DNA from: Porphyra umbilicalis
Taxonomy: Eukaryota; Rhodophyta; Bangiophyceae; Bangiales; Bangiaceae
Reading direction: 5' to 3'
Length of the DNA stretch: 32,058 nt
NCBI GenBank assembly: GCA_002049455.2
Contig: KV919281.1
Span: 1-32,058, forward strand
In this document: positions 19,746 to 30,175 of the stretch, piece by piece
Layout of the letters: the number at the start of each line of letters is the position of its first letter
How positions within the stretch are numbered: the first letter of the stretch is position 1
Made by a program: the position numbers and the translations under genes
Notes under the pieces: generated by a model
What the model saw: only the letters and a program-made list of their open reading frames with translations
What the model was told of the DNA's origin: nothing
The model's database searches: none

Positions 19746-20478
19746 ATGGAAGACGCTCAACAACCACCCGTCGTGGCCTCCCAGACAACCCTTCTTTCCT
19801 CGTTTGGGAACCCGTCAACGTGAGCCTGTGGTTCTGGGGCCCTCATGTGTAAAGGGACTGGTCGACGGCCTCTGAGGCCAAAACCGACGGCGCATCGGTG
19901 ATCTGGGGCTCCATACAGCGCACCGGCCCGCTGCTGTCGCCGCCGGAGTTGCAGCCCGGCTCGCTGCTGGAGCAGTTTGACGTATTTGGCGACGGGCTAG
20001 CCGCCGAGGCATCGGCGGGCATCCACTCCCTGCTGGGCAGGGGAGGCGTTCATTCCCCGCGGGTGGCGGCGGGTGAGACATCGACGTGCTCGGGTGACCA
20101 AGCAATATCTGATGGCCACCACGGGCCCGTCGAAAGATGCATAGGCGCGGCTGCGTATGAGATTCGATGTCTAGCGTCGAACCACGCGACGCTGCCGCTG
20201 GCAGGTGGGGTGGGGAATGAGTCCGGCGTCGCCCCGCTCGACGGAGTAGCAATATGGTGCTCGGCTGCTACGTGTGCCGATGCTTGCCTGCTCACTCCAC
20301 GTGCCAGCGGTGCTCAGGGAGGTTTTCGTCCGCGACGAGGCTCATGCTCTCCTACAGCAACGTGGTGAACGAGTGGGGGTCGGACTCGTCAGAAGAGAGG
20401 GCGGGGGTGCTGGACGGTGCAGCGGTCGACTTGGACGACTTCCGGCAGAGCAGTACAGAGCACTTCGGCGCTTTGTGA
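19746..20478 (+). CDS. Tentative small three-exon gene, unknown function
   Basis: The proposal rests on coding-like composition and matching splice phases. Exon 1, 19746-19819, begins MEDAQQPPVVASQTTLLSSF and ends at a GTGAGC donor. Exon 2, 19855-20072, encodes KTDGASVIWGSIQRTGPLLS, PPELQPGSLLEQFDVFGDGL and more, ending at a GTGAGA donor. Exon 3, 20318-20478, follows TGCTCAG and encodes RLMLSYSNVVNEWGSDSSEE, then GAAVDLDDFRQSSTEHFGAL before TGA. Both joins keep frame, giving about 150 residues. Weak points: intron 1 would be only 35 nt, the start context is mediocre, and no domain is recognised. Exon 2 has no Met, so some upstream exon is required if it is real. It is convergent with the PsbP-family gene, whose stop is about 250 bp away. 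A pseudogene fragment is the main alternative. Confidence 0.33.
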
Positions 20479-20724
20479 CTCAGGCGCAGCTGGCAGTGCT
20501 GTATACAGAAACGGCGCACCATGCCTAAATTGAGATCATCCAGCGCCGCGGCTACGTTTGCTAGTGCAACGCGGTAGTCCAGCCGAGGCCAGAGCCAATA
20601 AACAGAAAACATGTACGACAGAACGCAATGTCACCCAGTATGCACACACACAGGCTACTGCGACACCACTTGCTCGTCCGTCCAAGTCCATCCCCCTTCC
20701 TCCACAGAGGGCCACCGTAGTAGC

Positions 20725-21612
20725 TCAAAGGCTCGGCTTGAACGACTCGGCAACACCACGCAGCAGCTTTTCCCTCTTGGACCACTTGCCCTCAGCCGAC
20801 GACACGTTGACGCTGTACAGCTTGCTCTTGTTAACAACCAGGGTCGTCAGCTGGTGCACGCTCGCGCTTTTGAGCTCTACCGTGTAGTAGGTGAGGCCCT
20901 CTTCTTCCTTGGAGACAGCCGACACCAGCTCCGCACGGCGGGACTTGGCGAGCTTCGTGCCAACAGCGTCCGGGGTGCCAATGTCGGCAACCGTCTTGCC
21001 CTTGCCAACGGGCGTCGTCAGGACGGTGATAATCTCCAGGGGCTGGATCAGGTCCTGCCACTTAATGTCATACTGCCCGGCGGTGGCCTCAAACTGGTTC
21101 CACCCCTGCGGTCGGAGGATCGTAAAACCTTTGTTCAGGTCCTTGTAGACCTCCACGGAGCTGCCGAGGTTGACAGCCGTCGCGGCATGAGCCTGTACTC
21201 AGACAGAGGAGGATGTGTAGAAGTACCACACATACCAAAGGTCGGACGGAGCAAACGCATGCATGAATGTGAGTCGCGGCGCACAAACCAGACGCCACTA
21301 CACCTCCTTACGAGGGGGCCACCTCATCGGCCTTCATGCGAAACGAGCGCAACCAAAGACATCCTGGAAGCATGAGCATACCGAAGGGACGAGCACCGGG
21401 CCACCCGTGGTTGACGCAGACGCAATCAGACCAGCGGCTACGGCCGCGCCCGACGCCAGCGCTGTCCGTCGGGTCACGTCATCCGACCCAGCCGCCATGG
21501 ACACCGCTGCGACAGGGGCAACCGTGGGGACTGTCGTACAGACCGCGTCCCCGCCAAAGGCGCCTCGCGTGAGCGGGGACACTCGGAAGCTCGTGGCCGC
21601 CACGAACGCCAT
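20725..21612 (-). CDS. PsbP-family thylakoid lumen protein (two exons)
   Basis: Exon 1 is 21382-21612 and exon 2 is 20725-21192, joined in phase 0 across a GTATGC...TACAG intron of 189 nt, giving 232 residues. Residues 1-45 (MAFVAATSFRVSPLTRGAFG...) form a plastid transit peptide. VTRRTALASGAAVAAGLIAS is a twin-arginine signal, and AHA just after the exon join is the expected lumen processing site (A-x-A). The mature part of about 150 residues has the PsbP fold sequence pattern: YKDLNKGFTILRPQGWNQFE, VLTTPVGKGKTVADIGTPDA, TYYTVELKS and WSKREKLLRGVAESFKP. It lacks the long loops of plant PsbP and is nearer to cyanobacterial PsbP and PsbP-like proteins. Red algal photosystem II is known to use PsbO, PsbQ', PsbU and PsbV as extrinsic subunits, so a role in photosystem II assembly or repair is more likely than a stoichiometric oxygen-evolving subunit (inference). 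Confidence 0.93.
21193..21381 (-). other. Intron of the PsbP-family gene
   Basis: On the minus strand it runs from GTATGCTCATGC to a pyrimidine-containing CTGAGTACAG. It is inferred from the need to join the targeting exon to the mature domain in phase 0. An alternative donor GTGCTC 15 bases upstream in exon 1 would also keep frame and remove five residues (VLVPS). Confidence 0.8.
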
Positions 21613-22320
21613 TGGGATCGGGGGGGAGGAGCAAGGATACTCGCGTGGCGGGGACGGAGATAGGTGTTGGAAAGAGAGCGTGGATGGTCTCCAAGAGTCC
21701 CCGGGTAGGGCGGCCGGCGAACGGGGGGTGATGGCGGCGAGCGGGAGTATGACGGGAGTTGCGGTTGGATCGGTGGCGGTTGGGGTTACGACGGGCTTCC
21801 AGGCGATAGACTGGAGTGGCCACAGCAGAGCGTGGGGAAGCGCTTGTCCGCGGGAGATGAGCTTCCATTCCCAAGCTCGTCCAAGCTCTCAAGACAATCA
21901 CAGAAGTGACACCCCCGACAGATTGATAGTGAAAATCTCAAGAAGATAGATCATGTGTGTATTTATCATAAATTTCATGGTGTCATTTAGAGGCTGTCCT
22001 TGCCTTTGGCGCGCGGATTGGCGCCGAGACGTTGTCGTCGGCCGGTCTGGTCAGCTGAACCCGCTGAAGCTGCAGGCAGGGCGGCCGCCGCCGTGGTGTG
22101 CCTCTGGGCCACACCTGCGCCGACGCCGTCGGCGCCTCCGTGCGCACGCTGGCCACTTGCGCCCTGCGGCGCGTGTCCCCTGTGGCGCTCTTGCGGCGTG
22201 GTTTTCGCGGTCACGCTGCTCTTACACCCCGTTGTCGTTTTCTTCCGCTGGGCAGTTGACGCCTCGCCGCCTCCCGTGCCCCCTGTTCCCATCTTACCCT
22301 TTTCCTGTCTTGTCGCCGCC
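21613..22320. promoter_or_regulatory. Shared upstream region of divergent PsbP-family and XRN genes
   Basis: About 700 bp separates the two start codons, so both promoters and 5' leaders must lie here. The middle (about 21885-21985) is AT-rich (ATAGATCATGTGTGTATTTA). The XRN side ends in a C/T-rich leader. The XRN frame is open upstream to about 22000, but family comparison fixes the start at 22321. No specific box is identified. Confidence 0.45.
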
Positions 22321-25300
22321 ATGGGTGTTCCGGCCTTCTTCCGCTGGCTGAGCCTCAAGTACCCGCGCATCCTCCACGACTGCGTCGAGCGGGTCAAGTG
22401 GGACACCAAGACCGGGAAGCCGCTGCCCATCGACGCTATAGGACCCAATCCAAATGGCGTCGAGTACGACAACCTGTACCTGGACATGAATGGCATTATC
22501 CACCCTTGTACGCACCCAGAGGACAAACCAGCACCGACGACGGAGGTGGACATGTTTAAGGACGTGTGCGCGTACGTAGACCGGTTGGTCGCCATCGTGC
22601 GGCCGCGCAAGCTCATCTACCTGGCCGTCGACGGCGTCGCTCCGCGCGCCAAGATCAACCAGCAGCGCTCTCGGCGCTTCCGGTCAGCGCGGGAGGCCAT
22701 TGAAGCGGCGGCCGAGGCCGATGCGCTCCGCAAGGAGTTCAAGGCCGCTGGCCTCCTCGCCCCAGAGGAGCCCGTGACCGCCAAGGCCGCAGCTGCCAGT
22801 GCCCCCGTGTCGGGTGGTGCTGACGGCTCCGGCGCCGGTGCGGACAACGGTGCGGTTGTCGATGAGGTTGTGGATGAGGTTGCAGACAGCGGCGGCTCTT
22901 TTGACTCAAACGTCATCACCCCCGGGACCCCGTTCATGTCGCGCCTGGCGGTGGCGCTACGGAAGCACGTGGCGCTGCGGATGTCGGAAGGGGGCATCTG
23001 GTCCTCCCTGCGCGTCATTCTTTCCGACGCGTCCGTGCCGGGCGAGGGAGAACACAAGATTGCTCAGTTTATTCGTGTGCAGCGCTCCCAGCCCGGCTAC
23101 GACCCCGCCGTGCGGCACGTTCTCTATGGTCTGGATGCGGACCTGATCATGCTGGCGTTGGCCACCCACGAACAATACTTTACCGTTTTGCGCGAGCTTG
23201 TCTTTCCCCCGACTCGCGGCCCGCCAGGCGGCCGGGGCGGGCCTTCTGCTGCCACCGCAGACGCGGTGTCATTGAAGTCCAAGCTCTCAGAAGCGTCCTC
23301 GACGGGCACGGACATCCTCGAGGGGACGCTCGCCGAACTCGGCGGCATGAAGCCATTCCAGTGGCTGCATGTGCACATCCTGCGCGAGTACCTTGACTAC
23401 GAGTTTCGAGAAGACATCTCGGACGGCTTACGCCGCATGGTAGAGGCGGGCGGCGGCTGTGGTGGTGGTGGTGGCGGCGGTGGCGGTGGTGATGGCGACG
23501 ACCTACAGTACAACCTCGAGCGGGTCATCGACGACTTTGTCTTCCTGTGCTTCTTTGTAGGTAACGACTTCCTGCCACACCTTCCAACCCTCGACATCCG
23601 GGAAGGTGCCATCGAATTCCTCATGGAGCTGTACAAGTCGCTGATACCGACACTCGGCTACCTGACTGACGGCACGGGGGATGTGGATTTTGCCAAGGTA
23701 CGCGTCCTTCTGGCCGACGTCGGCCGCAAGGAAGACCAGGTGTTTGCAAAGCGGATGGAGGCGGAGGCGCGCTCCCGCCAGCGGGACCGGGAGGAGAAGG
23801 CACGCACTGCGGCAGCTGAGGCGGCCGCGACGATTGCAGCTGCGGTGCCGCTGCCCGACAGCCCAGCGGTGGGGGATCGACAGCAGGGGAAGAAGCGGCG
23901 CTCTCGCGACGGTGAGGGGGGGCAGGACGTGCCGGGAGCGGCAACGGAGGACGGCGCCAAGGGTGGCGCCAAGGATGACGCCAAGGGGGGCGTCAAGGAC
24001 GTGTCCGCGGGCGCCGCCGGAACTGCGGTTGGCACCAAGGGCGGTTCTGCCAAGGACGCCAAAGGGGGGTCGAGCAAGCAGGACTCGGGCCCGCCGCCAC
24101 CCCCCGACGACGAAGATATGATACCCCTGGGGCGCGCCAACCTCAAGCCGGAGAAGAAAAAGAAGTTCATGGCGGACAGCTTCTCTGTCGCCAATTCCTT
24201 GCGCGTCAACTTGAGCGACATCGCGAAGCGCCGGCGTGTGTCGAGAGCGGATGAGCCTACAACCCGTACGTTTCTACTTAACCTTGTTGCGACCCTTTGA
24301 TGTGAGGCTGGCTTGTTCTCGACACTTGCGCGCGAGGTGTGGCGTATGTGTGTTGGGTCTTGGTTGCAACCGGGCCGTTTCACTGACTCGTCTCTGTCCT
24401 GACTCTCCACTCCCTTTCGAGTTGTTCCATGGTGCCTGCTCCATGCTTTGATTGGATTTCTACTTGTGCCGGCTGTGGCTCCACTTGTGTATCGCAGCTG
24501 TTGTGGGTGGGCGCCCGGAGGATAAGGTGCCCGGTGCGCCTGGTGTTGGCGGTGCCTTGTCCCTCGGCGGCGAAGGCAACTCAGCGGCAGTGGGTGCAGC
24601 GCCCAAGCCCCTGGCGCCGAACGCGGACTTTTCGGAGGAACTCAAGAAGCGCCTGCGCGTCAAGGGTGACGTCGGGGACCTGCCCGACAAAGTGCGCCTC
24701 GGGGAAGCTGGCTGGAAGGCGCGGTACTACTCGAACAAGTTTGGGTGGGCCAAAGCCGACTCGGAGCCCAAAGACGCTCTCGTGCGCTCCTACTACGAGG
24801 GTCTCCTCTGGGTCATGCACTACTACTACCGCGGCTGCACGAGCTGGGAGTGGTACTTCCCCTACCACTACGCGCCTTTTGCGTCGGACCTGGTCGACGT
24901 GGACGTGCTGTCAGAGAACATCCACTTTTCACTCGGCCGCCCCTTCCGCCCTTTCACCCAGCTGATGGGCGTCATGCCCGCCTCATCCGGGCGGTTGGTG
25001 CTACCCAAGTGCTACTCACGGCTCATGTCGTCGTCCACGTCGCCCATCCTAGAGTACTATCCGGAGGACTTCGAGATTGACCTCAACGGCAAACGCTTTG
25101 CGTGGCAGGGCGTCGCCCTGCTGCCCTTCGTGGACGAGAATCGGCTGCATGCGGCGCTCGAGCCGCTTGCGCCACAGTTGACGGCTGAGGAGACGGCGCG
25201 AAATTCATTTGGGCGGCCTCGCTTGCTCGCCCACTCCAACACGGTCCTCGGGTTGGCGCTCCTGCACATTGAGGCGGCGCTGGCGTCGCATGAAGCTGTA

Positions 25301-26809
25301 CCTGGGGTGGTCGTTGAGATGGTCGAAGCCGCGCCGGCCGCGGCGGCAAGCACCAAGGCGGATACGGCAGCTGTTCCCGTGACCGAGGCACCCGCTGCAG
25401 GGATTCCTGCAACAGAGGCACCTGCTGGGGAGACGCCGGCCGCGCGAGCCTCGGCGGCAGAGGGCACAGCGGCAGATGCGTCTGCCGCTGAAGCGAACGC
25501 GTCTGAGACGCCCGCTGTTGATGCGCCCGCTGCTGATGCATCCGCTGTTGGTGCGGCCGTTGCAGATGCCGCTGGTGCTGCGCCTGTCGTTGAGACGCCG
25601 GGTACTGAGACGCCGGCTGCCGCGACGCCTGCTTCTGGTGCGCCTGCTGTCGAAGCGCCCACTACTGATTTGCCCGCTACCGCCGCGCTCGCAACGGATG
25701 CGTCTGTAGCTATCGCACCTACCGCCGATGCTAAGGCAGTCGACGCGCTTGCAGTCGACAAGCCCGCCACAGAAGCGGCCCCGACGGAAGCGGCGGCGGC
25801 CAAGACTCCTGCAGGTGCCGCGGTGCCTGCCAAGGCGGCAGAGTTTGACGAGGAAGCCGAGGGCGCTGGCGAAGGCCCCCTCATGGCCATCCCCGAAGAC
25901 GCCACTGCCGCCATGTGCTTTGGCTTCGTGCGCTGCGTGTCACATCTACCCCCTGTGACGGTGGAAGCGGAGTATACGCTTCCCAAAACCGCCGGCCACA
26001 TCCCACACCTGCTGCCGGGCGCTGGCGCGGGCGCGCCCAAGACGCTCACGGGGTCGGACCTCGCAGAGGTGGCGCGCTGTGGCTGGCGGGCAGCCAAGTT
26101 TGGGACGCTGGGCAAAGCCGCCGAGGCACTCGCGCGGGAGCGCCGGTCTGGCGGGGGTGGCGGTCGCCGCGGTGGTGGGGGTGGGGGCGGTCGCCGCAAC
26201 GGTCGTGGCAGCGGCCGCGGCCACGGGTCGGGGGTAATCCACCAGCTCGGCAGTGGCACGTACGCGGCGAGCCGCGCCGGCGGGTATTCAGGTGGCGGCA
26301 GTCGCGGCGGGCGGGAGGACTACGGCGCATCGCCCTATGGCCAATACGCGGCACAGCAGCAGGCATACCATGGCGGTGGCGGTGGAGGCGACTATCGGGG
26401 GCCGGGCGCGTACGGCGCGCAACTGCAACAGCAGTCACACGGCTATGGTGGCGGCGGCGGCTCGGACGGCCAGTACTATGGCGGCGGCCAAGCGCAAGGC
26501 TCCTATGGCCACGGTGGCTATGGTGGCGGTTCAGGTGGTTACGGGTACGACGGTGGCAACCGTGGTGGGTACTACGGCGGCGGCCAGCAGCAGGCTGGTT
26601 GGGGCGGCGGCTACAACAGCTACTTTGGCGGACAGCAAGGTCAGGGCGGTGGCGGACAGCAAGGTCAGGGCGGTGGCGGACAGCAAGGTCAGGGCGGTGG
26701 CGGACAGCAAAGTCAAGGCGGTGGCGGACAGCAGCAGCAGTCGGGGTACAATGGCCACTCGGGCTACTCGGGTGGGTATGGCCAGCAGCAACAACAGCAA
26801 GGTGGCTAT

Positions 26810-26854
<45 letters not shown>

Positions 26855-27187
26855 CAGCAGAGCTACGGGTACGGCCAGCAAGGCTATAACCAATCCGGAT
26901 CGTACGGCGGGCTTGGGCAGTATGGTGGGCAGGGCGGTTACAACGGCGCGGGGGGGTCGCACGGCGGTGCGGCGGCAGGCGGCCAAGCCGCGCCCTATTA
27001 CCAGGGCGTCGGCGGCGGCTACCGCGGTGGTCGTGGCGGCGCCGGCGACGCGTCCAGCGGCCGCGGGGGGTATGGCTATGACTCACGCGGGGGGGCGGCG
27101 CCGGCGGCACGCGGCAGTTCCCTCGCCGGGCCTACCGCGGAGCTGCTGAGAAGAGGCCGCGGTCGCGGTGGGCGTGGCGGGCGTTAG
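22321..27187 (+). CDS. XRN2: Nuclear 5'-3' exoribonuclease, XRN2/Rat1 type (two exons)
   Basis: Exon 1 is 22321-24265 and exon 2 is 24498-27187 (phase 1 join), 1544 residues. The start MGVPAFFRWLSLKYP in GCCGCCATGG is the invariant family N-terminus. Catalytic-region motifs follow: DMNGIIHPC near 58, VDGVAPRAKINQQRSRRFRS near 104, ILSDASVPGEGEHKIAQF near 232, YGLDADLIMLALATHE near 264 and FFVGNDFLPHLPTLDIREGA near 414. A Gly run lies near 380. Basic patches KKRRSRD (~522), KPEKKKKF (~610) and KRRRVSR (~636) suggest nuclear import. The second conserved region has RSYYEGLLWVMHYYYRGCTS near 745. I see no CCHC zinc knuckle after the YFTVLRELVF segment, where relatives often carry one. About 920-1100 is an Ala/Pro/Thr/Glu spacer. 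From about 1198 to the end it is RGG/GYGQ-rich, including a four-copy GGGGQQGQ repeat, and ends RGRGGRGGR. Role: degrading 5'-monophosphate RNA, transcription termination, rRNA processing (family knowledge). Confidence 0.96.
24266..24497 (+). other. Intron of the XRN gene
   Basis: The 232-nt GT-AG intron starts GTACGTTTCTAC and ends TGTATCGCAG. It splits a codon after its first base (C + CT, Pro). The exonic frames on both sides differ, and the join restores the conserved order between the basic patch and the DKVRLGEAGWKARYY block. Confidence 0.85.
26627..26722 (+). repeat. 24-bp in-frame tandem repeat, four copies, in the XRN tail
   Basis: The unit GGCGGACAGCAAGGTCAGGG plus CGGT occurs four times, encoding GGQQGQGG octapeptides; the last copy has AAAGTCAAGG (QSQG). 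The near-identity of copies at the base level implies recent expansion. Confidence 0.92.
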
Positions 27188-28278
27188 GGGGGGGCGGGCT
27201 CGTTTGTGCTTTCGTTTCTGATTTTGTATCAATGGTGTTGTCCACTCGCGCGCGTGCTGACTGCGGTGGGGCACATGTATGTTTGTGTCATCTTTTTGTG
27301 TCTTTCGTTAGTGTCAGTGCCGGACTGTGCGCACTGCACAGCACGCGTGGGGGTTCTCGCCAACACGTTTGACTCGTAGAACACGCACATTTTCTGTTTT
27401 CATGAGCATTCCGTCATGCCCCACCTCGTCTGGCTACAGATGATGCGGCCTCACTCCATAGCGGCGCTCGATGCAAGGAGTGGGAACGCCGGTCGTCAGC
27501 TATCGTGGTGTCGTAGTCTGGTGCTGTCCTGGCACGGGGCAACGCAGGAGCAAGTCTCATGTGCGAGTACGCGCGAGGCTCAGCGTCAGGGCGTGCTGAG
27601 CACGAGCAAGGCTCAGCGCTGAGCTGAGATTAGCGAGAAGGATGTCCAACAGCAATCATCTTTCATCCGACGTCACAACCAGAGCCAGCTTGAGCTACAC
27701 GCCCGCCGCGTCTGGGGACGCGCCGTTCAGGACACACATGGACCGACGGCCTCAAAGACAAGCACTACAAGGCTGTGGGGACACAAGCACATGGGGCCCC
27801 GTTGTAATCGGGACGTTCGATCCCACTTCGAAGGGCACGGAGGCGCCACTGCGCCACAGGCGTCTGCCTGATTGCACGTCTCTCCCGACAATACCAGTTG
27901 CTGTGACGAAGCGCAACTCGACAAAACAAAAACACAAGACAAAAAGCCTAAGCACGGATACGCATACACGTACAAGATTGAACGAACGACCGGGCTCCCA
28001 GACACTACGCCCCCCCACACGTGCACACCGCAATGTAAAGAAACACACAAGCGCAACACACAAGGGTGGGCGGCACAGCCGCAACGGAGGCGCAAAGGAG
28101 CGTGCTCGCCAAAGACATGGGGTCATGACGCAGACAACTGGGGCCGGCACCGTAGCCACGGGGCGCTCGTCGCCTCCACGCGTACAGACCGAGCAGCCTG
28201 TAGCGACACAGGCGGCGTCGCCCCTGGCGACAATACCGGCTGGTGGCCGATCAAAAGGAAGGAGGCGACTCAAGACGC
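27188..28278. other. Convergent intergenic region between XRN and ADP/ATP carrier genes
   Basis: No gene is supported over about 1.1 kb. The first 250 bases are T/G-rich as expected for an algal 3' UTR (TTTGTGCTTTCGTTTCTGAT). Around 27560-27620 the motif AGGCTCAGCG occurs twice, next to a palindromic CTCAGCGCTGAG. The rest has balanced composition; open frames on either strand lack domains. Confidence 0.45.
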
Positions 28279-29596
28279 TTAGAGGTTGGCGTCGATCAGC
28301 TTCTTGAGCTCGTCGTCTGTTTGATGGGGAAAGAAAGGGCGCGTCAAACAAGCAGGCGTATCCAACGCAGGCGGGAAAGAAGCGATCACGGGAGAACGTG
28401 TCAGAAATGTAACCACAGAGACAAGGACTCAAGTGGATCACCGTCGTATCGCAGGTCAGATCACAGGTGACCCATACGTCGCGGTCGAGACAAGCGTTGG
28501 CCAACACGCCAGACGGCCGCAACCAAAACGTACACATAACGAGCACGAGGGCGCCACCGGCGCCACGCAGCACATTGGACAGAGCGCCCTTGAAGAAGCC
28601 GCCAAAGCCCTCGTTGGCAGCCACCTTCCGCCAGCAGTCCAGGGTGCCCGAGTAGCGCTTGTTGCCACCCGACTGCATCATCAGCCTCCGGCGGACCGTG
28701 TCGAACGGATACGAGATGACGCCCGACGCGGCCGTCACGGTCTGGGCCACCGCCCACTTGGCCAGCACGTTGGCCTTCTTCTCGTCCTCAAAGATGACGC
28801 CCTTGGCCGTGTCGTACAGGCCAAAGTAGGCACCGCGGTACACAATGATGCCCTGCACCGACACACCAAAGCCCTGGTACAGAGCGATCGGGCCGCCGCG
28901 CTTCGAGACCTTGGACAGGCAGTCAATGAGGCCCGTAAACTCACGCCCGGTGCCCTTGCCGAGATCGGCGGCCAGGCGGGTACGCGCAAAGTCGAGCGGG
29001 TACACAATGAGCAGCGACGCCGCACCAGCGGCACCACCCGACGCCACGTTGGCGGCAAAGAACTTGCCAAACTCGGCTTGCGGGTCGTACTTGGGGAACA
29101 TGCTCTTGAAGGTGTCCTTGAAGGCAAAGTTGAACGCCTGGGTGGGGAAGTAGCGGATCACGTTGGCCAGGTTGCCGCGCCAGAACGAGGCGATGCCCTG
29201 CTCCGCAGCCACGCGGGTGAAGCAGTTGCCAATGCCCGAGTAGGGCTTGATCTCCCCCGACACAATGCGCGGGTTGTCATGCTGCGTCTGCAGGAGCAGC
29301 TTGACGCGCTCAATGGGCGCCACGAGCGTCTTGGAGATGCCACCGGCGGTGCCGCCGGCGGCGAGATCGGCAAAGAACTTGACGGCGTTGAACTCCTTCT
29401 TCTCCGCCGCCGCCGCGGCAACGATGCGGGGCGCAGCGACGGTGGTCACCGCCGAGCAGGCGACCGCCGGGGCGGCCACCGTGCGCTTCTGGGGGGCCCA
29501 GCGGCCATTGACGCCGAGCATCGACGACGCCGACAGGAGGGCGGCCATGCCCGCGCCCGGGGACGCCGCGCCAGCGGTGAAGGACGAGGACACCAT
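28279..29596 (-). CDS. Mitochondrial ADP/ATP carrier (two exons)
   Basis: Exon 1 is 28534-29596 and exon 2 is 28279-28316, joined after the first base of a Tyr codon, giving 366 residues. The start lies in GTCACCATGG. The protein has the three mitochondrial carrier repeats with their P-x-[DE]-x-x-[RK] motifs: PIERVK at 94-99, PLDFAR near 198 and PFDTVR near 295. The nucleotide-carrier signature reads RRRLMM near 301 instead of the canonical [26 protein letters not shown] and the end [19 protein letters not shown] are diagnostic. It exchanges matrix ATP for cytosolic ADP across the inner mitochondrial membrane (family knowledge). An N-terminal extension of about 70 residues, Ala/Ser/Val-rich with few acids, precedes the core, as in plant carriers. 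Exon 2 encodes only the last 11 residues plus part of Tyr; without splicing the frame would end in unrelated sequence. Confidence 0.96.
28317..28533 (-). other. Intron of the ADP/ATP carrier gene
   Basis: The 217-nt intron starts GTACGTTTTGGT and ends CATCAAACAG on the minus strand. It is supported by the conserved carrier C-terminus (VMYDELKKL) formed by the join. Its first eight bases equal those of the XRN intron. Confidence 0.9.
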
Positions 29597-30175
29597 GGTG
29601 ACGGGGGGGAGGGGGAGGCGCGGCACACACTCGGTCGCGCGGATCGCGATCGAGGGTGACGGCGACGGCGACGACGGCGGGTGGGGCCGGGGGGTCGTAG
29701 GCCACAGTCTTCCGGGGGGGGAGTGGCAGTCTGAAAACAGGCTGCTGCGGCGCGCAGCGCACTTACACAGTTCCCACCAAATCGGGGCCGTGAGGGGGGG
29801 TGCCTCGAAAGGTAGGGTACTGCGGCCGTGGGAGCCCGTCGAACGCGCATTGACGGCGGGGCGGGCGATTCGAGGCGGCGCGGGCCACAGCCGAGCCTGT
29901 GGCCCGCCCCGACCGACGACGGCGGCGACGCTGCAGGAATGCAACGCAAAAGGGGGGGACAGGAGACAACGTCGAGCCACCGCCGGTTGAGCCGACCAAT
30001 GGGAGCGGTTAGAAACGGGACAGATTGATCAAGGCCGTACGTTAGCCCTGCAACGCGCATCAAATCGCCGTTGAGCCATTGGCTGACAAGAGCACCATTC
30101 AACTACATGAAGGAGTACCCATGGCTGAAAGAAATGGTCAGAGTGCAGTCCGATGAATGGGATCTGTATTCAGTG
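29597..30175. other. Upstream region of the ADP/ATP carrier gene with a short open segment next to the transposon
   Basis: The first 100 bases are the carrier's C-rich leader on the minus strand. On the + strand a frame open from 30029 reads TRIKSPLSHWLTRAPFNYMK and then WLKEMVRVQSDEWDLYSV, ending in a TAG that spans the transposon border at 30176. Its composition is more protein-like than the surroundings, but it is short and unidentified. Confidence 0.3.

Noticed and set aside
22000..22320. Upstream extension of the XRN frame
   Set aside because: The family N-terminus MGVPxFFRWL is invariant and lies at 22321 in an ideal start context; the upstream part is Pro/Ala-rich leader.
25057..26259. 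400-codon minus-strand frame opposite XRN exon 2
   Set aside because: Antisense reading of the Ala/Pro/Thr spacer; the sense strand is a certain XRN gene.
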